Origin: Pseudomonas fluorescens | GTDB taxonomy: Bacteria; Pseudomonadota; Gammaproteobacteria; Pseudomonadales; Pseudomonadaceae | Reading direction: 5' to 3' | Assembly: GCF_000802965.1 (NCBI RefSeq) | Contig: NZ_JSAK01000016.1 | Coordinates: 1-39,436 of the forward strand | DNA length: 39,436 nt | In this document: in pieces, positions 19,494-26,653 of the stretch | Position numbering within the stretch: the first letter of the stretch is position 1 | Layout of the letters: every line of letters starts with the position of its first letter | Made by a program: the position numbers and the translations under genes | Notes under the pieces: generated by a model | Databases searched by the model: none | Seen by the model: the letters and a program-made list of their open reading frames with translations, nothing else | What the model was told of the DNA's origin: nothing

Positions 19494-20978
19494 ATGAGCG
19501 TAAGCAACCCAACCCTGATCACGTTCGTGATCTACATCGCAGCAATGGTGCTGATCGGCTTCATGGCCTATCGCTCCACCAACAACCTTTCTGACTATAT
19601 TCTGGGCGGCCGTAGCCTGGGCAGCGTCGTGACCGCGCTGTCTGCCGGTGCTTCCGACATGAGTGGCTGGTTGTTGATGGGCCTGCCGGGCGCCATCTAC
19701 ATGTCTGGTCTGTCTGAAAGCTGGATCGCCATCGGCCTGATCGTCGGTGCCTACCTGAACTGGCTGTTCGTCGCCGGCCGTCTGCGCGTGCAGACCGAGC
19801 ACAACGGTGATGCCCTGACCCTGCCGGATTACTTCTCCAGCCGTTTCGAAGACAAAAGTGGCCTGCTGCGGATCATTTCCGCCGTCGTGATCCTGGTGTT
19901 CTTCACCATCTACTGCGCTTCCGGCATCGTCGCCGGCGCCCGTCTGTTCGAAAGCACCTTCGGCATGTCCTACGAGACTGCGCTGTGGGCCGGTGCTGCT
20001 GCGACGATTGCCTACACCTTTGTAGGCGGTTTCCTGGCAGTGAGCTGGACGGACACCGTACAAGCGACCCTGATGATCTTCGCCCTGTTGCTGACGCCGA
20101 TCATCGTGCTGCTGGCCACCGGTGGCGTCGACACCACGTTCCTGGCTATCGAAGCGCAAGATCCAAGCAACTTCGACATGCTCAAGGGCACCACTTTCAT
20201 CGGCATCATCTCGCTGATGGGCTGGGGTCTGGGCTACTTCGGTCAGCCGCACATCCTGGCGCGTTTCATGGCAGCCGACTCGGTTAAATCGATCGCCAAC
20301 GCCCGTCGCATCTCCATGACCTGGATGATTCTGTGCCTGGGCGGCACCGTGGCAGTAGGCTTCTTCGGTATCGCTTACTTCTCGGCTCACCCTGAAGTAG
20401 CCGGTGCTGTGACCGAAAACCACGAGCGCGTGTTCATCGAGCTGGCGAAAATCCTGTTCAACCCATGGGTCGCCGGTGTCCTGCTGTCGGCCATTCTGGC
20501 TGCCGTCATGAGCACCCTGAGCTGCCAACTGCTGGTGTGCTCGAGCGCCCTGACCGAAGACTTCTACAAGACCTTCCTGCGTAAATCCGCTTCCCAGGTT
20601 GAGCTGGTCTGGGTCGGCCGCGCCATGGTGCTGCTGGTTGCCCTGATCGCCATCGCGATGGCGGCCAACCCGGAAAACCGTGTACTGGGTCTGGTGAGCT
20701 ACGCCTGGGCCGGTTTCGGTGCTGCGTTCGGTCCGGTTGTCCTGATCTCGGTGATCTGGAAAGACATGACCCGCAACGGCGCACTGGCCGGGATCCTGGT
20801 CGGCGCGATCACCGTGATCGTGTGGAAACACTTCGAACTGCTGGGTCTGTACGAAATCATCCCTGGTTTCATCTTCGCCAGCCTGGCGATCTACATCGTC
20901 AGCAAACTGGGCAATCCGACTGCCGGCATGTTGCAGCGCTTTGCCGCTGCCGAGGCTGATTTCCGCCTGAACAAGTGA
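19494..20978 (+). CDS. putP: Sodium/proline symporter PutP
   Basis: Inner-membrane Na+:proline symporter of the SSS family; 494 residues matches the family (about 500). Around 13 hydrophobic segments span the protein. Signature stretches include FMAYRSTNNLSDYILGGRSL, GASDMSGWLLMGLPGAIY (Na+-binding region), MGWGLGYFGQPHILARFMA and MSTLSCQLLVCSSALTEDFY. ATG at 19494 has only a weak GGG about 10-12 bases upstream. It imports the substrate of the divergent PutA and shares the operator-rich region with it. A clear Rho-independent terminator follows the stop by 40 bp. Confidence 0.95.
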   Translation: MSVSNPTLITFVIYIAAMVLIGFMAYRSTNNLSDYILGGRSLGSVVTALSAGASDMSGWLLMGLPGAIYMSGLSESWIAIGLIVGAYLNWLFVAGRLRVQTEHNGDALTLPDYFSSRFEDKSGLLRIISAVVILVFFTIYCASGIVAGARLFESTFGMSYETALWAGAAATIAYTFVGGFLAVSWTDTVQATLMIFALLLTPIIVLLATGGVDTTFLAIEAQDPSNFDMLKGTTFIGIISLMGWGLGYFGQPHILARFMAADSVKSIANARRISMTWMILCLGGTVAVGFFGIAYFSAHPEVAGAVTENHERVFIELAKILFNPWVAGVLLSAILAAVMSTLSCQLLVCSSALTEDFYKTFLRKSASQVELVWVGRAMVLLVALIAIAMAANPENRVLGLVSYAWAGFGAAFGPVVLISVIWKDMTRNGALAGILVGAITVIVWKHFELLGLYEIIPGFIFASLAIYIVSKLGNPTAGMLQRFAAAEADFRLNK

Positions 20979-21015
20979 TGGGTTGAGCGCGTGCGCTGAG
21001 CCCATGCTTGAATGA

Positions 21016-21053
21016 AAACGGCCCGCTTCCTTTTGGAGGCGGGCCGTTTTTTT
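21016..21053 (+). terminator. Rho-independent terminator of putP
   Basis: AAACGGCCCGC (21017-21027) pairs with GCGGGCCGTTT (21039-21049), and the T-run extends to 21053. It lies 40 bp after the putP stop. Confidence 0.9.
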
Positions 21054-21075
21054 GTGCCTTCGAAACTCACAATCC

Positions 21076-21168
21076 TTGTGGGGGCGAGCCTGCTCGCGAT
21101 GGCGGTAGCCCCTTCAATATTGATGTCGACTGGGCCGACGCTATCGCGAGCAGGCTCGCTCCTACAGG
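21076..21168. repeat. REP pair, family C variant
   Basis: TTGTGGGGGCGAGCCTGCTC (21076-21095, continuing GCGATGG) is mirrored by ATCGCGAGCAGGCTCGCTCC (continuing TACAGG). It lies in the 352-bp gap between putP and vgrG. The rest of that gap (21169-21330) shows only the vgrG leader. Confidence 0.85.
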
Positions 21169-21291
21169 GTTCCGTGGTGTTCTTGTGGGGTTGTCTGTAG
21201 CCGGAAAAACCGTTTTCTGAAGGGTATTGCTTCAGTTGAAGTAGGGTAAATCTGAATTTCCTGTGCATCGGCCTGGACCTCTTGCCACTCA

Positions 21292-21333
21292 TGCAGAATC
21301 GCCCGACTCCATTCTGCAGAGACATACCGGATG
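21292..21333 (+). promoter_or_regulatory. vgrG leader: hairpin and GGA at start codon
   Basis: TGCAGAAT (21292-21299) pairs with ATTCTGCA (21311-21318) across an 11-base loop immediately before vgrG. The start codon context CCGGATG contains a GGA overlapping the ATG, a typical position for RsmA/CsrA binding. RsmA control of type VI secretion genes is known in Pseudomonas; control here is inferred. Confidence 0.3.
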
Positions 21334-23331
21334 TTCGCTTCTGCTAATCAACCCCGTTTCACGCTGACCGTCGACGGCGTTCAGAGTGAGCTCCAAGTGC
21401 TTGAGTTCAAGGGCAAGGAAGCCATCAGCCAGCCCTACCGCTTTGATCTGCAACTGGTCAGCGAGCGGCCGGACATCGAGCTCGAAAGCCTTTTGCATCG
21501 TCAGGCGTTTCTGAGTTTTGATGCGCAAGGTAGCGGAATCCATGGTCAGATTTTTCGGGTGGGTCAGGGTGATTCCGGCAAGCGTCTGACGCATTACCAG
21601 ATCAGCCTGGTGCCGCGTCTCGCTTATCTCGCCCAGCGTCTGAACCAGCGCATCTTCCAGCACAAAAGTGTGCCTGCGATCATCACCCAAATCTTCAAGG
21701 ACCACGGCATCCTCGGCGATGCCTTCGCGTTTCAGCTGGGCGGCGACTACCCGGAACGCGAGTACTGCGTGCAATACGCGGAAAGCGATCTGGCGTTCAT
21801 TCAGCGGTTGTGTGCCGAGATCGGCATTCACTACCACTTCCAACACAGCCTTGATGGGCACCTGCTAGTGTTCGGCGATGACCAGACGGTTTTTCCGCGC
21901 CTTCCCGAACCAACTTCCTACCGGCCCGGCAGTGGCATGGCTGGAGATGAACCTGTCATTGAGCGCTTTAACGTACGCCTGGAAACCAGGACGACCGCCG
22001 TTACCCGCCGTGACTACGACTTCCATAAACCGCGCCTTCAAATGCAAAGCAGTCGCGACACCGAGCAGCTGCCGGCACTGGAGGACTACGGATTTCCGGG
22101 GCAATTCAATGATCGCGAAATCGGTGCGGACCTGGCTCAGCGCACACTGGAGCGCCATCGCGCGGATTACCGCCAGGCCCAAGGTGAGGGTGATCAATCG
22201 ACGCTGATTTGCGGGCATTTCCTGTCACTCGAGGAACACCCCCGTCAGGAGTGGAATGACCTGTGGCTACTCACTGAAATCGAACACCATGGCCGACAAC
22301 CGCAAGTGCTTGAAGAGTCGGCGGGCAGCGATAACTCGGATAATTTCCAAGGCTATCGCAATACATTTCTGGCGACGCCGTGGGATGTTTTCTTTCGTCC
22401 ACCGCTCATCAAGAAACCACCGGTCGCCGGCTATCAATCCGCCGTGGTCACCGGGCCGAAAGACAGCGAAATCCATTGCGACGAATTCGGTCGGGTGAAG
22501 GTTCAGCTGGCCTGGGACCGCGACGGCGAACGCAATGATCGCTCCAGTTGCTGGTTGCGGGTGGCAAGCAGTTGGGCTCACGACGGTTATGGCGCTGTGT
22601 TGACGCCGCGCGTTGGCATGGAAGTGCTGGTGGGGTTCGTTGATGGCGATGCAGACAAACCGTTGGTGATGGGGTGTTTACCCAATGGAGCCAACGCTGT
22701 AGCACTGGATTTGCCCGCCAACAAAACCAGCAGCGTGTTACGCAGCCAGACCAGCCCGGCTGAGCCTGATGGCGTGCGAGGCTACAACGAATTGCGCATC
22801 GAGGATCGCCGGGGCGCTGAAGAAATCTACCTGCGTGCCCAGCGCAATTGGAACCAGTGGGTGCGACATGACATGCATGTCCAGGTGGATAGCCAGCGTA
22901 GCGTGGTCGTCGGTGGCGTCGACCGCAACGAGACGCGGGGTGATCGTCTGGCTGAGCTAAAACAGAACGATCATCTGCATGTCTGCGGCGACCGCTATAT
23001 CCGCGTAACCAGTCAGGCGCTCAACGCCAGTCAGCAGTTTCACGTCAGCGCCGGCCAGCAAGTGGTGATCGACGGCGGGGCGAGCGCGACCATTCAGGCG
23101 GGTGGGCAGTGGATCAACATTGGCCCTGGCGGGATTTTCAGCAGTGTACCGATCGAGGTCGGTGGGGCGCCGATGGCGGCCATGACGGTGACAAGCGCAG
23201 TGGGCACTTTGGAGAAAACGCTGGCGTCACCAATAGCCTTGCTAAGCGCGGCTCAAATTCTCAACCTGAAAAACAACGCGCCGTTCTGCGAACAATGCGA
23301 GCGCTGCAAGGACGGTTATTGTGCAGCCTGA
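21331..23331 (+). CDS. tssI: Type VI secretion spike protein VgrG
   Basis: This 666-residue VgrG forms the trimeric tip of the T6SS tube and carries effectors. A gp27-like part spans about 1-370 (FKGKEAISQPYRFDLQLVSE, ILGDAFAFQLGGDYPEREYCVQYAE in two blocks). A gp5-like OB fold lies at about 380-460 (DEFGRVKVQLAWDRDG, SSWLRVASSWA-like, GMEVLVGFVDGDADKPLVMG). A beta-helix follows (about 480-600). The tail (about 600-666) ends in a Cys cluster C653, C656, C659, C664. There is no fused effector domain. The stop overlaps the GTG of the DUF4123 gene by 11 bp. No other T6SS structural gene is present, so this is an orphan vgrG island. Confidence 0.93.
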   Translation: MFASANQPRFTLTVDGVQSELQVLEFKGKEAISQPYRFDLQLVSERPDIELESLLHRQAFLSFDAQGSGIHGQIFRVGQGDSGKRLTHYQISLVPRLAYLAQRLNQRIFQHKSVPAIITQIFKDHGILGDAFAFQLGGDYPEREYCVQYAESDLAFIQRLCAEIGIHYHFQHSLDGHLLVFGDDQTVFPRLPEPTSYRPGSGMAGDEPVIERFNVRLETRTTAVTRRDYDFHKPRLQMQSSRDTEQLPALEDYGFPGQFNDREIGADLAQRTLERHRADYRQAQGEGDQSTLICGHFLSLEEHPRQEWNDLWLLTEIEHHGRQPQVLEESAGSDNSDNFQGYRNTFLATPWDVFFRPPLIKKPPVAGYQSAVVTGPKDSEIHCDEFGRVKVQLAWDRDGERNDRSSCWLRVASSWAHDGYGAVLTPRVGMEVLVGFVDGDADKPLVMGCLPNGANAVALDLPANKTSSVLRSQTSPAEPDGVRGYNELRIEDRRGAEEIYLRAQRNWNQWVRHDMHVQVDSQRSVVVGGVDRNETRGDRLAELKQNDHLHVCGDRYIRVTSQALNASQQFHVSAGQQVVIDGGASATIQAGGQWINIGPGGIFSSVPIEVGGAPMAAMTVTSAVGTLEKTLASPIALLSAAQILNLKNNAPFCEQCERCKDGYCAA

Positions 23332-24055
23332 ACGCTTGTCTCCCCTTGCTTGGCTGGCGTCCCGGCCACTGAAACCATCGGAGCAACTCTTCGCCGTCTT
23401 CAGCAGTGCGAGCGCCGCTGAACCGCTCAAGGCCTGGCAGCGTTCGATTGCCGCGCAAGCGCCGAGCCCGATATGGGCTGGTACGGCTTACGCCGAGTGG
23501 AAACCGGTGATGCCCTATGTCGCAATTGTCGCCGCGGACAGTGAGTTTTTGGAGTGGGTGGCGGCCACTGAATTTGACGATTGGGGGTGGCTGGCTGTGT
23601 CATCGGTGAGCCTTGAAGTGTTGGCCGAGCATCTGCGCAGCCTCACGCAAGTACTCCTGCCCGATGGCAATCCGGTGTTTTTCCGTTTCTGGGATGGGCG
23701 CCATTTACTGCCGATTCTTCGGTGTTGCGAGTTGGATTCAGCTGAACTGCTGCCGGTGATTGGACGGTGTTTGATCAATGGTCAGCCCCTTGATTTCGAA
23801 GGCGGCGCAGAGACGGGCGCGAAGGCGTTTCCATGGTGGCAGGTGTCTGAATCCCTGCTGCAAAAGCTCGGGGCCGAGGATGCTGCAACCCGTATCGGCA
23901 ATTTGATGCAGTGGCTGAGTGAAGAGCAGCCGAGTGTTTTCGAGGCGTTTTCTGAAAATGTACTGCGCAGCAAGGTTGCGAATTTTCTATCTCAGTCTGA
24001 GTTGGCGCTGCCTAAAGATGAATTGTTAGCGTACTTGGTGGAGGAAATGCAGTAG
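23321..24055 (+). CDS. DUF4123 protein, likely T6SS effector chaperone
   Basis: This 244-residue protein has the DUF4123 layout of Tap/TEC adaptor proteins that load effectors on a cognate VgrG. The N-terminal half carries AVFSSASAAEP, the middle PYVAIVAADSEFLEW, WGWLAVSS, LRSLTQVLLPDGNPVFFRFWDG, and the C-terminal part is helical. Start is GTG at 23321, inside the end of vgrG (11-bp overlap), implying translational coupling. The adaptor is normally followed by its effector and immunity genes. Here a short repeat-bearing gap and an unrelated RNA leader follow instead, so its client is missing, lost or encoded elsewhere. Confidence 0.82.
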   Translation: MQPERLSPLAWLASRPLKPSEQLFAVFSSASAAEPLKAWQRSIAAQAPSPIWAGTAYAEWKPVMPYVAIVAADSEFLEWVAATEFDDWGWLAVSSVSLEVLAEHLRSLTQVLLPDGNPVFFRFWDGRHLLPILRCCELDSAELLPVIGRCLINGQPLDFEGGAETGAKAFPWWQVSESLLQKLGAEDAATRIGNLMQWLSEEQPSVFEAFSENVLRSKVANFLSQSELALPKDELLAYLVEEMQ

Positions 24056-24099
24056 GTCCTAGGACATTTCCGGGCAAGGTCCTCGGAGATTTCCTTCAA
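24055..24099. repeat. Imperfect tandem repeat after DUF4123 gene
   Basis: GGTCCTAGGACATTTCC (24055-24071) is followed by GGTCCTCGGAGATTTCC (24078-24094), two units of about 22-23 bp starting at the last base of the stop codon. The first unit contains the palindrome GTCCTAGGAC. Function unknown; no U-tract follows. Confidence 0.5.
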
Positions 24100-24149
24100 G
24101 TTGTAGTGGATTGCGTGAACTGGTGGGTGAGGGATTGGAGGGATAGTCT

Positions 24150-24344
24150 TTGGCTGTCACTGCAAATTCAGTGACAGGGTGTGGAAGCCCTTCTATCGTT
24201 AGGCGCGCAAGTGCCACCAGTTCGGCGTCGTCTGTGTTTTATGGTGGTTGTGCGCGGGGCGCTTTCGAGTGCGCTGGGTGCCTAACGTCCCGGTCTTCCA
24301 CACCTGCGTACAGCCACCACCCATTGCGTGGAAGTGAAGGGTGA
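24150..24344 (+). CDS. Putative 64-codon leader uORF
   Basis: This possible leader peptide starts at TTG 24150 with a strong Shine-Dalgarno GGAGGG (24137-24142) and a 7-base spacer. It encodes MAVTANSVTGCGSP and onward, is rich in Ser, Ala, Arg and Cys (GGCARGAFECAGC) and ends in TGA 32 bp before the next start. It has no known domain. It runs through both strands of the upstream stems of the leader RNA and through the central switch strand, so its translation could decide the RNA fold. Against it being a real gene: it is short, has a TTG start and overlaps strong RNA structure. Treat as a candidate. Confidence 0.45.
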   Translation: MAVTANSVTGCGSPSIVRRASATSSASSVFYGGCARGAFECAGCLTSRSSTPAYSHHPLRGSEG

Positions 24345-24376
24345 CGGCTCCAGTCCATACGTTAGGAAGCTGAAAA
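24154..24376 (+). ncRNA. Structured cis-regulatory leader with two exclusive folds
   Basis: CTGTCACTG (24154-24162) and CAGTGACAG (24169-24177) form a perfect 9-bp hairpin. State 1: GTGTGGAAG (24179-24187) pairs with CTTCCACAC (24295-24303), and inside it CGTTAGGC (24197-24204) pairs with GCCTAACG (24280-24287); CCACCA/TGGTGG (24214, 24242) adds an inner stem. State 2: the same central strand pairs downstream, CTTCCAC (24295-24301) with GTGGAAG (24328-24334) and CCTAACGT (24281-24288) with ACGTTAGG (24359-24366). State 2 covers the AGGA Shine-Dalgarno (24364-24367) of the next gene. The two states exclude each other. I cannot match it to a named RNA class. Together with the tandem repeat and uORF this accounts for the 321-bp gap. 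Confidence 0.65.
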
Positions 24377-24700
24377 ATGACAAAGCTCCATCCCGATCCA
24401 CCGTACGTAAAACCAGTCCCCCATCCCGAAAACCGCTTCATGGCCCTCACCAGCAACTGCAACGACATGCCCACCCTGTTCGTCGATACCCAGGCGCCAC
24501 TCGGTGTCCTGTATGACGCTGCGAGCTACCGCATTCAAGCCGTCACCCAAGTGCTGAAAAACCGATCCATGCGCGGCACGATCGAGTGCGAGTCGTTCAT
24601 CCTCAGCGACTTTGCCTTGCTCTGTGCCATTCCGTTGCGCGATGGCTGTGATGTGCTGGATGTGCTTGGCCGGCGATTGCGGGCGCGGCCTTCGGCGTAG
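24377..24700 (+). CDS. Small Pseudomonas-type protein with HPDPP N-terminus (DUF3077/DUF6124-like)
   Basis: This 107-residue protein of unknown function starts MTKLHPDPPYVKP. A short N-terminus with a TPDPP or TPNPP-like motif followed by a mostly helical body is shared by small Pseudomonas-restricted families (DUF3077, DUF6124), a resemblance made from memory. No signal peptide or membrane segment is seen. The body has two Cys near the N-terminus and centre, and a Leu-rich C-terminal helix (CDVLDVLGRRLRAR). ATG at 24377 has AGGA with a 9-base spacer, and that AGGA is part of a predicted leader stem, so translation is probably switched. It stands alone behind the T6SS pair and before a REP pair. 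No function is assigned. Confidence 0.7.
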   Translation: MTKLHPDPPYVKPVPHPENRFMALTSNCNDMPTLFVDTQAPLGVLYDAASYRIQAVTQVLKNRSMRGTIECESFILSDFALLCAIPLRDGCDVLDVLGRRLRARPSA

Positions 24701-24713
24701 TGCAGAGGCGCTT

Positions 24714-24890
24714 TTGTGGCGAGGGAGCTTGCTCCCGCTCGGCTGCGCAGCAGTCGTAAACCGGGGAGTGAGGTGTGTCATGCAGAGGCCGGTTTGCAGG
24801 TTTTGGGGTTGCTTCGCAGTCCAGCGGGAGCAAGCTCCCTCGCCACAGGAGCAAGGTCAAAAGATCGCAGCCTTCGGCAGCTCCTACAGT
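24714..24890. repeat. REP pair, family A, plus a single family B unit
   Basis: TTTGTGGCGAGGGAGCTTGC (from 24714) is mirrored by GCAAGCTCCCTCGCCACAG ending near 24848. Directly after it, 24859-24890 holds one unpaired family B arm (AAAAGATCGCAGCCTTCGGC, continuing AGCTCCTACAGT). Two REP families thus abut in one gap before rlmJ. Confidence 0.82.
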
Positions 24891-24970
24891 GGGTGGGTGG
24901 CCGCTCGGCTGTGAGGCCCTGACTTGCCGGCCGGTAAAAGGTAAACTTCCCGGCCTTCGCAGGAGCAGCC

Positions 24971-25807
24971 ATGAATTATCGTCACGCCTTCCATGCCGGC
25001 AATCACGCCGATGTGTTCAAACACCTGACCTTGACCCGCCTCATCGCCCTGATGTCGCGCAAGGAGCAGCCGTTTGCCTATCTCGATACCCACGCTGGCA
25101 TTGGTCTGTATGACCTGCAGGGTGATCAGGCTAGCCGTACCGGCGAGTACCTGGAAGGCATTGCGCGTTTGTGGGATCAGCCGGATCTGCCGATCCTGAC
25201 CGCTGATTACATGCAGGTGTTGCACGAGATGAACCCGGATGGCCAGTTGCGCTACTACCCGGGCTCGCCGGAGTTGGCGCGGCGCCTGACCCGTCCGCAG
25301 GATCGCGTGATGCTCAACGAAAAGCACCCGGAAGACGGCGTGCTGCTCAAGGACAACATGGCCGGTGATCGTCGGGTCAAGGTGCATTTGGGCGAAGGCT
25401 GGCATGTGCCGCGTGCGATGTTGCCGGTGCAGGAGAAGCGTGCGGTGATGTTGATCGATCCGCCGTTCGAGAAGCTCGATGAGATGCAGCGTTGCGCGGC
25501 GTCGTTGAAAGAAGCGATTGGCCGGATGCGCCAAACCGTGGCGGCGATCTGGTACCCGGTGAAGGACCAGCGCGCGTTGCGTCGCTTCTACCAGGACCTG
25601 GCCGGCACCGGTGCGCCGAAGCTGTTGCGTGTGGAGTTGCTGGTGCATCCGCTGGATACGCCCGACAGCCTGAACGGCTCCGGTCTGGCGATTGCCAATC
25701 CGCCGTGGGGGCTTGAGGAAGAATTGCGCGAGTTGCTGCCGTGGCTGTCCGAGAAACTTGGGCAGACGCAGGGCGGGTGGCGGATGGATTGGTTGATTGC
25801 TGAATAG
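24971..25807 (+). CDS. rlmJ: 23S rRNA (adenine-2030-N6) methyltransferase RlmJ
   Basis: SAM-dependent methyltransferase of 278 residues that methylates A2030 of 23S rRNA before subunit assembly. The N-terminus MNYRHAFHAGNHADVFKHL is the family signature. LDTHAGIGLYDL forms the SAM-binding loop (about 38-49) and DPPFE (163-167) is the catalytic N6-adenine motif. ATG at 24971 follows AGGAGCAGCC. It is convergent with msrA, separated by a perfect 32-bp inverted repeat that can end both transcripts. The adjacency to msrA and dipA matches the P. aeruginosa order. Confidence 0.93.
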   Translation: MNYRHAFHAGNHADVFKHLTLTRLIALMSRKEQPFAYLDTHAGIGLYDLQGDQASRTGEYLEGIARLWDQPDLPILTADYMQVLHEMNPDGQLRYYPGSPELARRLTRPQDRVMLNEKHPEDGVLLKDNMAGDRRVKVHLGEGWHVPRAMLPVQEKRAVMLIDPPFEKLDEMQRCAASLKEAIGRMRQTVAAIWYPVKDQRALRRFYQDLAGTGAPKLLRVELLVHPLDTPDSLNGSGLAIANPPWGLEEELRELLPWLSEKLGQTQGGWRMDWLIAE

Positions 25808-25853
25808 CAGCTGCGAGTTTTAAGCGGCAAGCGGCAAGTAAGAACAGCAAGAT

Positions 25854-25931
25854 CAAAAGATCGCAGCCTTCGGCAGCTCCTACAGGTGTACGCAAAACAC
25901 TGTAGGAGCTGCCGAAGGCTGCGATCTTTTG
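25854..25931. repeat. Perfect 32-bp inverted repeat (REP family B)
   Basis: The arm at 25854-25885 (CAAAAGATCGCAGCCTTCGG, continuing CAGCTCCTACAG) is matched base for base by 25900-25931 with a 14-base loop. On both strands the stem ends in a short T-run (CTTTTG), so it can act as a bidirectional terminator between convergent rlmJ and msrA. Confidence 0.9.
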
Positions 25932-25941
25932 CTTTTAGCGA

Positions 25942-26589
25942 TTAAATCGGGCAGGTCACGCCTGTACCACCAATCCCGCAATAACCTTCAGGATTCTTGG
26001 CCAGGTATTGCTGGTGATAGGTCTCGGCAAAGAAGAATGTCGGGGCTTCGTCGATTTCAGTGGTGATCGTGCCTTTCCCAGCCTTGGTCAACTCACCCTG
26101 GAACACTTGCTCGCTGTGCTTGGCGGCTGCCAACTGAGCCGGGTTGGTGGCGTAGATCACCGAGCGATACTGAGTGCCGATGTCGTTGCCCTGGCGCATG
26201 CCCTGGGTCGGGTTGTGCAGCTCCCAGAACATCTTCAGCAGCTCTTCGTAGCTGACTTTTGCCGGCTCGTAGACCACGAGCACGACTTCGCTATGGCCGG
26301 TCAGGCCCGAGCAGACTTCTTCATAGGTCGGGTTTGGCGTGTAACCGCCAGCGTAACCCACGGCCGTACTGACCACGCCTTCACGCTGCCAGAACCGGCG
26401 TTCCGCGCCCCAGAAACAGCCAAGGCCGAAGATCGCGAAGTCCACATCCATCGCGAACGGGCCCAGTAGCGGGGCGTCGTGGACGAAGTGTTTTTCCGGC
26501 ACGGTCATAGGAGTTTCGCGGCCAGGCAGAGCTTGTTCTTTGGTAGGAAGCACGTTTTTGTTCACCAGGATTTCCGAGCGCAGAACCAT
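25942..26589 (-). CDS. msrA: Peptide methionine sulfoxide reductase MsrA
   Basis: This 215-residue enzyme reduces methionine-S-sulfoxide in proteins and uses thioredoxin as reductant. The catalytic motif GCFWG holds C58, and the resolving cysteines lie in the C-terminal [13 protein letters not shown]. Core stretches TAVGYAGG and [12 protein letters not shown] are intact. The N-terminal extension [15 protein letters not shown] is usual for Pseudomonas. Two adjacent ATGs exist (26592 and 26589); I chose the second, which gives the better spacing to AGAGGA. The gene is transcribed away from dipA's 3' end, with a 64-bp gap, and could be cotranscribed with dipA. Confidence 0.95.
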   Translation of the reverse strand: MVLRSEILVNKNVLPTKEQALPGRETPMTVPEKHFVHDAPLLGPFAMDVDFAIFGLGCFWGAERRFWQREGVVSTAVGYAGGYTPNPTYEEVCSGLTGHSEVVLVVYEPAKVSYEELLKMFWELHNPTQGMRQGNDIGTQYRSVIYATNPAQLAAAKHSEQVFQGELTKAGKGTITTEIDEAPTFFFAETYHQQYLAKNPEGYCGIGGTGVTCPI

Positions 26590-26653
26590 CATCAGTCCTC
26601 TCAGTCAGGTTGAAATAATTAGAGGTGCAGTTTGCCTGAGTGTTGATTCGCTG

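Noticed and set aside
24154..24376. CRISPR or phage attachment repeat reading of the leader repeats
   Set aside because: The repeated pieces GTGGAAG and CGTTAGG are short, unevenly spaced and explained by alternate pairing with one central strand; no cas genes or integrase are nearby.
24716..24922. Short open frames across REP pairs (products starting MARELAPA or similar)
   Set aside because: These recurring frames arise from reading the REP palindrome GTGGCGAGGGAGCTTGCTCC; they are repeat artefacts seen at every family A element.
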